A stretch of DNA of 64,000 nt. Origin: Ailurus styani. Taxonomy: Eukaryota; Chordata; Mammalia; Carnivora; Ailuridae. The number at the start of each line of letters is the position of its first letter. Positions within the stretch are counted from its first letter, which is position 1. Position numbers and translations under genes: made by a program. Under the pieces are notes generated by a model. It made no database searches. It saw nothing but the letters and a program-made list of their open reading frames with translations, and was not told the DNA's origin. Below, piece after piece: positions 21,979 through 32,554 of this stretch. The stretch lies in contig LNAC01000036.1 in assembly GCA_002007465.1 (NCBI GenBank), forward strand, positions 2,480,277 through 2,544,276, read 5' to 3'.

Positions 21979-22684
21979 NNNNNNNNNNNNNNNNNNNNNN
22001 NNNNNNNNNNNNNNNNNNNNNNNNNNNNNNNNNNNNNNNNNNNNNNNNNNNNNNNNNNNNNNNNNNNNNNNNNNNNNNNNNNNNNNNNNNNNNNNNNNNN
22101 NNNNNNNNNNNNNNNNNNNNNNNNNNNNNNNNNNNNNNNNNNNNNNNNNNNNNNNNNNNNNNNNNNNNNNNNNNNNNNNNNNNNNNNNNNNNNNNNNNNN
22201 NNNNNNNNNNNNNNNNNNNNNNNNNNNNNNNNNNNNNNNNNNNNNNNNNNNNNNNNNNNNNNNNNNNNNNNNNNNNNNNNNNNNNNNNNNNNNNNNNNNN
22301 NNNNNNNNNNNNNNNNNNNNNNNNNNNNNNNNNNNNNNNNNNNNNNNNNNNNNNNNNNNNNNNNNNNNNNNNNNNNNNNNNNNNNNNNNNNNNNNNNNNN
22401 NNNNNNNNNNNNNNNNNNNNNNNNNNNNNNNNNNNNNNNNNNNNNNNNNNNNNNNNNNNNNNNNNNNNNNNNNNNNNNNNNNNNNNNNNNNNNNNNNNNN
22501 NNNNNNNNNNNNNNNNNNNNNNNNNNNNNNNNNNNNNNNNNNNNNNNNNNNNNNNNNNNNNNNNNNNNNNNNNNNNNNNNNNNNNNNNNNNNNNNNNNNN
22601 NNNNNNNNNNNNNNNNNNNNNNNNNNNNNNNNNNNNNNNNNNNNNNNNNNNNNNNNNNNNNNNNNNNNNNNNNNNNNNNNNNNN
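21979..22684. other. Assembly gap (706 N)
   Basis: Run of N bases inside the L1. The left edge is in ORF2 and the right edge in the L1 3' UTR, so the missing text should be the ORF2 end and start of the 3' UTR. Long frames reported across this run are artefacts. Confidence 0.99.
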
Positions 22685-22904
22685 AATGAAACAAGATGGG
22701 ATGGGGAAGGACACAAACCATAAGAGACTCCTAATCTCACAAAACCAACTGAGGGTTACTGGGGGGTGGGAGGGTAGGGATAGGGTGGATGGGTTATGGA
22801 CATTGGGGAGGGTTTGTGCTGTGGTGAGTGCTGTGAAAGGTGTAAGCCTGATGATTCACAGACCTGTACCCCTGGGGCAAATAATAATAAAAAGAAAAAA
22901 GAAA
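22685..22904 (+). mobile_element. 3' end of the long L1
   Basis: 'aaaccataagagactcctaa', 'aactgagggttactgggggg', 'ggtttgtgctgtggtgagtg' and an A-rich tail with AATAATAAT are the terminal L1 3' UTR. The right target-site copy follows at 22905-22921. Confidence 0.93.
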
Positions 22905-23114
22905 AGAAAAAGTACTAAACTATCTTATATCCTAATTTTTGCCACATGACAGTTACTCTAGAGAAATTGTCTCTTTAGCTTTATTTCTATAGGAGGCAAT
23001 ATGTACCCATTTATAAGTAAACCAAGACCAGAGACTTTAGGTCACATTTGCATTGACATATCAAGATTCAATCTAATGTCTGCCTGTATGCCTATAATAT
23101 TATTGTACCGGCTT

Positions 23115-23228
23115 CAATCCAGACCATAAGATTTTTGAGGACAAGGATCACATGTGTCCATTTTAACCTAAGCACTTGACAGGCACGAAATACATAAGAC
23201 TTATGAACTATGTCCTAAATGAATAACT
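23115..23228 (+). mobile_element. L2 LINE 3' end fragment
   Basis: 'accataagatttttgaggac' and 'ctaagcacttgacaggcacg' then 'tcctaaatgaataac' follow the sense L2 3' terminus. Confidence 0.6.
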
Positions 23229-23229
23229 G

Positions 23230-23995
23230 TTCAGGAGTATACAGCTTCTTGAATAGATTAACTAAATAGAAAGTAGAGTGAAACTGGTTAATATTCCTGG
23301 TATTTTTATGTGACTCCATTTTTGACATTTTTTGATAGCACAGGCCTCAGACAGAGACATCTCTTAAAGCTGTATATGATTCAGTAAAGCCTTTTAAACC
23401 CCGAATTCATAATCACACTAGGCCATGGTGGCTCATTTCCTTAGCTCAACTTGACACACCTTTTGATCAAGGAGAGCCAGGCTAATGGTGCGTGCGATTT
23501 ATCATGCTTCTAGAAGATTCCATTCTCCTATGCCTCAAACACATTTGTAGCTTCTTTAGATGAAACATCAATTCCCTCAACATTAAAAAACAGCCAACAA
23601 TGAATAAGGAAGAGGGTATGCTTCTAACTACATGGAGTGTGTTTCTTTACAAATCCTCTCCGAGGGCTCCTAATGACATATAACTTATATTGTAGTCACA
23701 GAATGAGCCACATTTGCCCCCGGGCCTTCTCATTCCGGTAACACATTAGACATTTGGGATGCGCTTTAATTCTCTCATACCGTTCACTGCCTTGTATTTC
23801 CAAAGAGCTAGCAGCTCAGTGCAAATGAGGTCAAGGTCCCAGGCTTGATTTCTCCGGGGCACAAATGATTATCCGTCTCTTGTTTAGACATATAAATATC
23901 ACTGAACCTTGCCAGTTCTGACTATTTTTTCTTCATGGAAGTTCTAATAGAGAAAGAAGGTCATTTCATCCTCTGGGTCTCAGTGTCCTACTCTA
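23230..23995. other. Repeat-free stretch, candidate conserved non-coding DNA
   Basis: No repeat or gene recognised. 23400-23890 has balanced composition, a TCF/LEF-like palindromic core 'ccttttgatcaagg' (about 23459) and an orphan-receptor-like 'tgaggtcaaggtcc' (about 23827). Confidence 0.4.
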
Positions 23996-24001
23996 TAAAG
24001 T

Positions 24002-24160
24002 GAGAAGAAGAAGAAGAAGAAGAAATCCTTATTACCTATCTTGTAATGTCTAAAGAAGAATCTCAGGAAACAATTTATATGAATGTACTTATCAAACATT
24101 ATAGAAAGAAAAGAAGGAGGAAGGAGAGAGGGAGAAAGGGGGAGAGAGGGAGGAAAGCTT
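24002..24160 (+). repeat. GAA microsatellite and purine-rich tract
   Basis: (GAA)n at 24003-24025, then a GGAA/GAGG-rich tract at 24108-24160. Confidence 0.92.
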
Positions 24161-24214
24161 TGGTAAAATGGTATTAATAGAACATCATAGAGGCCTTTCA
24201 TTATTTTTCCCTAC

Positions 24215-24725
24215 CCAAAGTCCATCTTCCATTTGGATTATACTAGCAACCCACTATTTATCTCCAGAACTCACATGCTCCCACGTTCTGTTTATGTAGT
24301 TTGATACACCTCCTAGATCTAGGACTGGATCTATGTCACAGGTCTCACCAATCAATTTAGTTCCATTTCTTGGCCACAGTGCCTATTTCCGGATTGGCAC
24401 AGACTTAATGCCAATCCAAAGTCAGTCTCACAGCTTTTCTAAACCAGCTGGACAAGGGGCCTTCTCCACAGACTTGAAAAGTGAAAAGGTGAGTCCGCCC
24501 TGTCTTGGGACCATCCTGAGTTGAGAGCCTATCTGAAAAGCAAACCCAAACAGAACTGCAAAATCTAGGAATGTAGAGAAGTCTCCTTCGAGGATACCAT
24601 TGGAGCTCCTAGATCTAGCTATGCCTGAGGCTAGTCTTTTAAAGGGTCAACCTATTAATTTCCTTCTTATTTGAAGCCAGTTTAGAATTCAGTCTCAGTC
24701 ACCAAGACTGGAAGAGTCCTGCTTG
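24215..24725 (+). mobile_element. Probable MaLR/MLT1-like LTR, old
   Basis: 'tcttggccacagtgcctatt', 'tccagctatgcc'-like text (24612-24630, here 'agatctagctatgcctgagg'), 'tatttgaagccagtttagaa' and a terminal 'agactggaagagtcctg' follow an old dispersed LTR-like repeat. Subfamily is uncertain. Confidence 0.5.
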
Positions 24726-24814
24726 GCATGAGGACAGAAAGTAGGAAAAAGGTTCCAGCACCTCCGACCAGCTACCACACATCCGACAGCCTGTGCTTGG
24801 AAAGAGAAAAGAGA

Positions 24815-25015
24815 GAAGCAGCACACCGAACTCATTTAAATCTTAACTCCACTAACTACTGGTGTTGTAACTGGGCCTGAGCACCTTACTTAATTTCTCT
24901 GAGCTTTATCTTTGCAGCAAAATGGAGGGACAGTGAATACCCCATGGGATTACCCAGAGGATTAAATGAAACGAAATATGTTAAGAGTGTAGCACATTGT
25001 GTGTGCTCCACACAC
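24815..25015 (+). mobile_element. MIR SINE
   Basis: 'gggcctgagcaccttactta', 'tttctctgagctttatcttt', 'gcaaaatggagggacagtga' and 'cagaggattaaatgaaacg' match sense MIR. Confidence 0.85.
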
Positions 25016-25910
25016 TGCCTCCTACCTTCCTGATTACCCCTTGGAAACCCAGAGAGGAGAGGAAATTGGACGAGTTCTCAGTGATGGTGCCCTTGAGGCT
25101 GTCTGTGGCATGCGGAGTTCCAGGTTTGGTTTTCCATTTGCTTGAGTTCCAGCGCAGTGTGACTAACCAGATTACTATCTCCAACCAGCTGGAGTTATTG
25201 TTTCAGTCTCCATAAAACCCAGAATCCTTTCATCAGCATAAACATTTTTTTAAAAAACGGGAAGGGGGGAGGGGGAGGTTGTGCCGCAGAGAGAATATCT
25301 CAGGCAGTTGGAAGCACAGCAAGAGGGAAAAAAGAAATCCTTCACCCAGAGAGCTTTGTAAAGGCAGACATCTGTGACTAAAAGGCACAGATTTTGTCTT
25401 TCTTAAAAACTTAGTCAGAAAACAAACAAGGAAACCCTGAGCAATTCAGGAAGCACATTTAAAAAAAGAAAAAAGGCTAGGAAGAACCTGCACATATTAA
25501 AATAGAAATCAAACTCAAAAGAAGATAGCTCCTAATTTCTACACTGCTTGTGTGTTGCCAAGCTCTCTGTGTGTCTGATCTGCAACCCTCCACATCCCAG
25601 CAGGTGGATGTTCCATTTCATCCTTTTACCAGTGAGGCTGGAAAGGGTCCGAGAAGGCTCGGGAAAGCTACAAGCCCACTTCGTCCCCTCCCCATTACTG
25701 CCTTCCTATCGCAAGCCTTGTCCCCCTCACCTCAGAGCTGGTGTCTATGTAGCAACGTGACGATCTACGTCCCAAAGAGCCTCTGGAATGGTCTTACCAA
25801 AAACACATAATAACAAATCAGATCATCCCTGCTTCACATGATCCAATAGCTCTGGAAAATACCTTGGGAGCTTCTCTATGAAGCTTTATGAAGATCACCC
25901 AACACTTGCT
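25016..25910. other. Unassigned sequence
   Basis: No clear repeat or gene. A G-rich tract (25260-25280) is present. Frames of 67-86 codons overlap on both strands and look like chance. Confidence 0.45.
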
Positions 25911-25914
25911 CTCT

Positions 25915-26775
25915 TTGGACTTTATCCAAAAAAAAATGAAAACTTACATTCGCACATATGCCTGTCTACAAGCGTTCGTAGCAGCTTTATTCAGAATAGC
26001 CAAAAACCAGAAAGAATTCGGTAGGAGACAATTACAGAAACTGGGGTACATCCATACCAAGTAATGTTACTCAGCAATGAGAAGAAACAAACCATCAACA
26101 CATGCATATTGATATATACTGATGTTGAAAAAAAGCCAAACCCATACGGTCACATACTGCTAATTTCATACATATGACATTTTTTAAATGACAGACTTAC
26201 AGAAATGGAGAACAGAAGAGTGGTTGCCAGGGATTAGGGCTGGGTATGGAGGTGGCAGGAGCATGGATGTGACCATGAAACTGTTCCATATCTTGACCAT
26301 GGTGATGGATAAATGACTCTACACAGGTGATAAAACCACACAGAACTAGGGACACCTGGGTGGCTCAGTCGGTTAAGTGTCTGCCTTCAGCTCAGGTCAT
26401 GATCCCAGGATCCCGGGATCAAGTCCCACATCAGGCTCCCCACTCAGCAGGAGTCTACTTCTCCCTCTCCTTCTGATCCCCCCCAACTTGTGCTCTCAAT
26501 TGCTCTCTCTCAAATAAATATTTGTTTAAAAAACACACAAACCTAAATATGCTTGCAAATGCATGCATGCACACACACATACAAATAACACTGAACACAT
26601 CAGAATAAGATCAGTGGATTATATCCATGTCAATATGCTAGTTGTGAAACTGCATTACAATGTTGCAGATATAAACACTGAGGGAAGCTGAGCATAGGGT
26701 ACACAAGAGCTACTAGCATTATTTCTTACCACTGTATGTGAATTTACAATTGCCTCAAAATAAAAGGTTTGATTT
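25915..26775 (+). mobile_element. Old L1 3' UTR, interrupted by a SINE
   Basis: 'ggactttatccaaaaaaaaa', 'cagctttattcagaatagcc', 'gggtacatccataccaagta', 'gagtggttgccagggattag' and, after the SINE, 'gatcagtggattatatccat' and 'acaattgcctcaaaataaaa' are consecutive pieces of an L1M-type 3' end. Confidence 0.85.
26350..26536 (+). mobile_element. Can-SINE, nested in L1 3' UTR
   Basis: Head 'gacacctgggtggctcagtc', 'gttaagtgtctgccttcagc', body and AATAAA tail. Flanks 'acacagaacta' / 'acacaaaccta' suggest a decayed target duplication. Confidence 0.94.
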
Positions 26776-26819
26776 TTTTAAATCACCCAATATATTCTCA
26801 TCACACTAAGAATAACATT

Positions 26820-27027
26820 GCACACCTGGGTGGTGAGGTCAGTTAACCCTGGGACTCTTGGTTTCGCTCAGACCCCGATCTTAGGATCCTAAGATCCAGC
26901 ACCCAGAGTGGGGCTCCACACTCAGTGGGGAGTCTGCATGGGATTCCCCGTCCCTTTCCCTCTGTCCCTCCTACTCATGCACTCTCTCTCCCTCTCCCAA
27001 ATAAATAAGTCTTTAAAAAAAAAAAAA
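26820..27027 (+). mobile_element. Can-SINE, older type, first of a pair
   Basis: 'gcacacctgggtggtgaggt', 'ggactcttggtttcgctcag', CT body and long A tail. The flanking core aacattgca occurs on both sides (26814 and 27031). Confidence 0.88.
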
Positions 27028-27039
27028 AGAACATTGCAG

Positions 27040-27150
27040 TGGTGCCTGGATGGCTCAGTCAGTTGGTCTCAATCTCAGGGTTGTGTGAGTTCTGCCAGTA
27101 TTGGGCTCCACGTTGGGCATGGAAACTACTTTAAAAAAATAAACAAAATA
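27040..27150 (+). mobile_element. Short Can-SINE, second of a pair
   Basis: 'gtgcctggatggctcagtca' head and A-rich tail but only about 110 bases; the CT body is missing. The same target core aacattg follows it. Confidence 0.8.
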
Positions 27151-27159
27151 ACATTGAAG

Positions 27160-28520
27160 GCATGTAGTGGGAGCAGAGAGCTGACCCCAAAGAGTCAGGA
27201 AGTGCCACCACCTCTGCAACAGACCTAGTTACCATCACACCCGGTGGGGAGCCACAGCTGCTCCAGTCACCATCACCTGCTACCAAAGCCAAAACCCAGC
27301 AGCCCCGCTCGGCCCTGCCCACATCCAGCCCCCCACCACCCACAGTCACTCTGGGAACAGAGGGCTCATGTGGTGGCGCCTGCCTTGGGCAACAAGAAAG
27401 TCTGGGCGAGGATGGTTTGGGAACTGTAAAGTAAGAAAGAGATGTGGCTCCATCAATAGGGATGACACCAGAGAAGACATACTTGTACAGCAGCCTGCCA
27501 TAAAGACCCCCAGCAAGTAGCTCGGTGTGCGTGCGAGACGGAGACTGTAGGGTATGGTGTTGAGGAGAAAGGGTGCAGAGGTGGCAAAAGTCCTAGGCCC
27601 AGGTGGAGTTCAAGGTAGGGCAGTAAATATGCTGCAGTCCGGAACCGCCGTAGATGTTGCCCACCCCACTAACACACATCCTGAGGGCCTTCCATGCAAT
27701 CCCAGCAGCATTACCAGAACAGCCAGGAGCGGAGAGAAAGAAGGATCCGTGACAGAGCTCCTGAAGGCCAGGCCCAACTGCAAGGCCCCACCTTCCTACC
27801 TACGGAGGCCCCAGGGGCACCACCAGAGTTCAAGCCCTCCCCTGTGGGGAGGAAGAATGGAAGGGTCTGATAACCAGGGTGCAGGAGAGCAAGGCAGACC
27901 AGTGAGGCAGAGTATGTAGGGGTTTAGAGACCACTATTCCACAGAGCTCCCTCCTCACCAAAGACAGCTACAGAAGACAATGAAGGAGATGGGGACAATC
28001 AAGGAGAGGAGACCCAACGTCAGCTGCCACCTTGACGTGGGTACACTGTAACTCAACTCCCAACACAGATGCCAGAAAACCCTAAACCCCAAGATGGCAG
28101 AGACAAGAGCAGCCAATCCACCAGCTGACGATCCGTCTACCCCCACCCTGCCCACCATCTCTACCATCATCCTGTTTGGTCATCCAACAAGAAGAAATGA
28201 CCAGGAAATTTCAGCAATAAGAAGCGAACGAAAGATTGGAGCCAGAGACCTTAAGTGCTTGCTTCGTGCCCACTGATCAGACAACCAGAAGTATGTGCCT
28301 TATCTATGTGGCATGGTCTTTTATTGTTTTTACCTTAAGACAGCTTTTTTGGGGTAATCACAATCATGGTTTCATTTTTCTTTTAAATCTTTTTCTTTTT
28401 AAATTGTTTTATATCTGGTCAAGTTGAGATTTTTAAGAACATCACTTTAATTTGTAATAAAAGTTTACAACTTGATTTTTTAAAAAAAAACAACTACAAG
28501 CTCCTATTAACAAACATCTT
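27160..28520 (+). pseudogene. YBX1: Processed pseudogene of Y-box binding protein 1
   Basis: The segment follows YBX1 mRNA from 5' UTR to near the 3' UTR end with no introns. 5' UTR text is at 27160-27275 ('ctagttaccatcacacc', 'agtcaccatcacc'). The start ATG is lost. The cold-shock domain region (about 27400-27600) is frameshifted; GAEVAKVLGPGGVQG corresponds to the YBX1 segment after that domain. DNQGAGEQGRPVRQSM (27872-27919) matches the C-terminal basic/aromatic repeat region with one substitution, then a stop. The end of the coding region ('aaaccctaaaccccaagatg') and the 3' UTR ('atctggtcaagttgagattt', 'tttgtaataaaagtttacaa') follow. The parent binds RNA and DNA. Intronless structure and A-rich 3' end indicate L1-driven retrocopying. 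It cannot make YBX1. Confidence 0.93.
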
Positions 28521-28524
28521 AAAT

Positions 28525-28527
28525 AAT

Positions 28528-28578
<51 letters not shown>

Positions 28579-28593
28579 GTAGATAGATAGATA
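28525..28593 (+). repeat. GATA tetranucleotide microsatellite
   Basis: About 16 units of GATA with one GGTA variant near 28577, starting at the A-rich end of the YBX1 retrocopy. Confidence 0.97.
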
Positions 28594-28604
28594 CCGCTGC
28601 ATTA

Positions 28605-29048
28605 CTTTTACTTGCCCTGGCTTACAGAGCCCTACCCAACGTGGGCCCGATCTCTTCTATTGCCATGCCTTACCCTGCTCCTGAAAGCATCCCGAGTGCC
28701 TTGGCAAGAGTTGTTTCCTCCTGTTGAAATGCTCTTTCTCTAACAACCGAAGGACTAGTTCCTTCTTGTCCCTCAGTTCCCAGCCTGTTTCCTTCTCAGG
28801 GAGGCTCCTCCTAACTACACACTCAGAGGCATCCAGCCACCCTGTTACATCACCCTGATTTAATGATCACTGTGGTGTCTCTTATTTTTTATTTCCTTTT
28901 TCATGTCATTTATATTAGCTTCCCTCCACTAGAAAGTAAGATCCTTAGGAGCAGGGATTCTATTTGTTATTTGTTATTTTCTGCTATCTTTCTGTCATCT
29001 GAAACAGTATGACATACATAGTAGGTGCTCAATAAATGTTTATGGAGT
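28605..29048 (+). mobile_element. L2 LINE, 3' part
   Basis: 'cttacagagccctacccaac', 'tgttgaaatgctctttctct', 'cttctcagggaggctcctcc', 'cactagaaagtaagatcctt', 'aggagcagggattctatttg' and 'aggtgctcaataaatgttta' give the full order of the L2 ORF2 end and 3' terminus. Confidence 0.92.
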
Positions 29049-29049
29049 G

Positions 29050-29510
29050 GCTATAGATATGCAAGCGTGATAAGCTGTGGAAAGTGGTCTTGTTTAATAC
29101 CTAGCCATGCCCCTCTTGGTGTTCAAGGTGCCCTCCTATCTCCAAGGAGTTCAAAGTCCCCATCTAAATATTACACCTTAGTGTTTTAATGAAAGTCTCA
29201 TTAACAGTTGGACAGCCCAGACATAAAGGAGCCAAGAATTCAGAGAATAGACACATTCCAGAGAGGGACAGAAGAATGGGGAAGAACCCAGGAATACAGG
29301 TGGTAATGGAAACGTAGACAGAATGGAAAATCCAGGTAAATTTACCAAGCACACACTGACCTCCCCAGGTTCCCGACATGGTGCTCTACACTGTAGAGAT
29401 AAGAGATGAGAAAGTCCTAGTCTCAAGCATACAGGTAGTGCCTGAAACTCTACCTGAGGGGCCCAGCAGGAAGGGGCATCATCTGAGTAAAAACCTAAAA
29501 TTGTCACCTT
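29050..29510. other. Unassigned sequence with a possible L2 fragment
   Basis: 29355-29440 ('gacatggtgctctacactg', 'agatgagaaagtcctagtct') faintly resembles an antisense L2 end. The minus frame 29178-29507 has no recognised domain. Confidence 0.4.
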
Positions 29511-29517
29511 ATACTGG

Positions 29518-29714
29518 GATGCCTGGGTGGCTGAGTCAGCTGGGCTTCAGACTCTTGGTTTCGGCTCAGGTTGTGATCTCAAGATCCTGGGATCCACATT
29601 CAGGGCAGACTCTGCTTGGGACTCTCTCTCCCTCTCCCTCTGTCCCTTCCCCATCCACCCCCCATGCACTCTCTCTCTCTCTTTCTCAAATAAATAGACA
29701 AATCTTTTTTTTTT
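29518..29714 (+). mobile_element. Can-SINE, older type
   Basis: 'ggatgcctgggtggctgagt', 'cagactcttggtttcggctc', CT-rich body, AATAAA and a T-rich end. Confidence 0.93.
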
Positions 29715-30540
29715 ATAAAGTCATGTTATAGGTGACAATCACTGGGCAAATAACATAGGAACAAACCCAGTGACACCTACCCCCCTTCACCTGGAACAGG
29801 TCCACTTTTACTTATCTTGCTTACTGGGCTTCTCTGACCTACCCACGACTCCACAGTTCTCACAGTCCAAAAGTATTTGAGGCCACTCCACGTAAGGCAG
29901 ACCCAGATCTTGGACTAGCTTAACAGTAAAAGATTTTGAAAACATTCCATCATTTTAAGACAATATTTGCTTTAAACTTTTTCCATTTCTGTCTTTATGA
30001 AATACATAAATAGAAGCAATGTACTGACATTCTCATTTTCAAGTCCCCAGTGGGTTTCATTGTCAGAGTCACCTGGGGTTATCAAGTAGCTTCCTTCATG
30101 ACTGCCAGCCAGGCCAGACCCGGAACAGGCTCTCAGAGGCTTTACAGACCCCACTCCAACTAGAACAGAGCGGTCTCATTCTTCAGAACAGAACAAAGGC
30201 TGGTATTGATTTCTCCATGAACAACAGTGTTTAACTCTTGTGCTTTCAGCCTGAAGGGCCCTGGAAGCTTCAAATATTCTTCCTGGAAGGGAGTAAGGCA
30301 TCCCTCTTTCTCTTGGACTGGGGCGGCTTATTCCCATGGCTTCTCAGATCTGCAGCAGGAAGCACCATTCACGAGCTAAGAGGCCATACTGCTGAAAAGC
30401 AGTGTGTCGTGTGTTTACCAAATTCCCACACTCTCATCTCCCATCATTGCCTTAGTCTTGACCAGGACTGGCCATTCTGATTCACTAATTAACCAGATCA
30501 AATTCAGAAAAAAAAGGGTGGCCTCTAAGATAAGTATAGG
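29715..30540. other. Unassigned sequence
   Basis: No recognisable repeat or gene. Confidence 0.5.
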
Positions 30541-30541
30541 G

Positions 30542-30739
30542 TTCCATGGGGCACCTGGGTGGCTCAGTCAGTTAAGCATCTATCAGGGAGAGATCATCCC
30601 TGGCCATGATCTCAGGGTCTTGGGATCGAGCCCCATGTTCAGCTCTCTGCTCAGTGGGAAGTCTGCTTCTCACTCTCCTGACCTCCCCCTCGCTCGTTCT
30701 CTGTCTCTCTCAAATAAATAGAATCTAAAAAAATAAAAA
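30542..30739 (+). mobile_element. Can-SINE
   Basis: 'ggggcacctgggtggctcag' head, an unusual insertion 'tctatcagggagagatcatc' in the middle, CT body and A tail. Exact flanking duplication ataagtataggg (30530-30541 and 30740-30751). Confidence 0.95.
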
Positions 30740-30789
30740 ATAAGTATAGGGCTTTGAAGGATAACAAAGGACATTCCAGTCTTTTCTCT

Positions 30790-30950
30790 GATACAGCCCT
30801 GCCAGCAGGCCTATGTAAGAGTAAAGGCAGGGATTTTCATACCCATTTTACAGAGAGAAAATAGATTCAACAGAGCATTTTGAAAGTTCAGGCAAGATCC
30901 TAATTCTGTGAGTTCTAGTCACCCTACTGTGCTGCTTCTCATAAAAACCA
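30790..30950 (-). mobile_element. MIR SINE
   Basis: 'atacccattttacagagaga' and 'gttcaggcaagatcctaatt' follow antisense MIR. Confidence 0.65.
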
Positions 30951-31294
30951 TCTGGCTATTTTTCCCCCTGAACTGAAGAGCTTTTTGAACTAAACTGATC
31001 AAAATGATTGTTTCCTTTAATCAGAGCCAACTTTAACCCATATCTAGTAAAATTTAGGTGAAGAAAGGCTCTGGTCTTGACATACATCTCTATTTCTCAA
31101 ATCTGCCCTTTACCATAGGACCAGCCAGGAGACTTAGTCCTTCCACGACTCTATCAGTGTTGGAAAACATCTATCAGTTTCTCCTGATGCAGAAGTTACA
31201 AACACAGTTTGCTCAAAAACAGTCTCATATGGTAAAAAGAATAATAATGATAAATAATTTACTTAATGTTTGCTGCCCTAAATCTCCACACACA

Positions 31295-31450
31295 CACATA
31301 CCCATGTTACTTAACTCCTACAACACAGTGAGGTAAATATTGGGAGCTTACTTTACAGAAGAATAGGTGAAGAAATGGAAGAGCACAAAATTAGTTAAGC
31401 CACATGAGGTGGCCCACTTCCTGAAGGACAGATCTGAATGCCAGCAGTTT
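31295..31450 (-). mobile_element. MIR SINE
   Basis: 'acttaactcctacaacacag', 'gaggtaaatattgggagctt', 'actttacagaagaataggtg' follow antisense MIR ('cctcacaac...gaggtag...ttttacagatgag'). Confidence 0.7.
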
Positions 31451-31564
31451 TATTGGCCCCTAAAATCTGTTCTCATACTTTCATGCCTTGTTTCTCGGGC
31501 AGAGAGGTTGGAAGAAAGTACCTGTGTGTGTTCAGCAGAAAGGATACTGTCCAATTAACCCTTC

Positions 31565-31680
31565 TTTCCACAAATAGGTATCAAGTATCAAATATATGCC
31601 ACATATCTATAGTCTGCTCACTGGGGCCATAGCAAGGAACAAAACAGTCCCCACCCTCCTAAAGCTGACATTCCAAACCT
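31565..31680 (-). mobile_element. L2 LINE 3' fragment
   Basis: 'ggtatcaagtatcaaatata', 'gggccatagcaaggaacaaa' and 'cctcctaaagctgacattcc' follow the antisense L2 3' end. Confidence 0.6.
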
Positions 31681-31684
31681 TAAT

Positions 31685-32550
31685 GGTTTATGAATGATTG
31701 TTACTCCTTGCCATCTATTCTCCCCACAAGAAAGAAAATAAGATTTCTTTATATACACATCACAAAATGAGAAATTATACCTCTAGTCATAGTGAAATGT
31801 GAAGGCAATGGTTCTTGGTCTTTTTATTCCAAAGTGTTATTCAAATACGTGAGCCACCACGTTCATTCTCTACTGTGACACAGACAAAGTAGGCTGGGGT
31901 TCTGTACAATTCCCTGCACGTTAGCTGTATCTTAATTGCTTTGGCTCTTTCTCAAGACAGCACAGCAGAATGGAAGAAAGTATTCTGTTATTATAGGATA
32001 ACTATGAATCCATAAGTAATTACTTGCAAACTTCAATACTTCTGAATGCTACAATGAATAGTAACAAATTACTTGTGACCCACCTACCCAGTGAGGTAGA
32101 TATTGAGATACTCTACTCTGGGCCAAGTTATTATTCTTAGGAATTCTGTGAGGTTCCTGCCCTGGAGAGAGGAACAACATAGTAAATCATCATAAACCAT
32201 ACATACTTTATTGTGGATCAATATATCGTATATGTTGGTGCCAGTCTGGAAATGCACAGCATGCAGGATAATTTTTTCTAATTTCCTCAGCTTCGCACAC
32301 AAAAGCCATGTGAGAGGTCAGAAATGGCCCTCCAGACAGGAAGCTAGAGGAGGGAATCAAGAAGCGTGCCAAAACCTCCTCCAACCTTGCAGATACACCT
32401 TCAACCAGCCTCATTATATGATTCAGATCAGAAACGAACAGTTATGGAGATTGTTGTATGGAATCAAACGTCTTGGGCAGACAAGAAAAGTGGTACTTTT
32501 ATTGGACATACCAGATGTTTCCTCAGCTGCATAGCCATAGAACCCACCTG
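31685..32550. other. Unassigned sequence
   Basis: No recognisable repeat or gene. Frames of 60-107 codons near 32084-32551 overlap each other on both strands. Confidence 0.45.
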
Positions 32551-32554
32551 AATA

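Larger units (their letters stand above)
16768..22904 (+). mobile_element. Long carnivore L1 insertion
   Basis: Order: 5' extension with an older repeat (16768-17150), GC-rich 5' UTR (17155-18459), ORF1 remnant (18460-19399), ORF2 remnant (19503 to the gap), 706-N gap, 3' UTR and A-rich tail (22685-22904). It is bounded by a 17-base duplication. ORF1 and ORF2 carry frameshifts, stops and a deletion, so this copy cannot move on its own. A SINE at 20435-20626 inserted later. Confidence 0.92.

Noticed and set aside
21856..22949. Very long open frames on both strands across the N run
   Set aside because: They are stretches of unknown residues through the 706-N gap and say nothing about coding.
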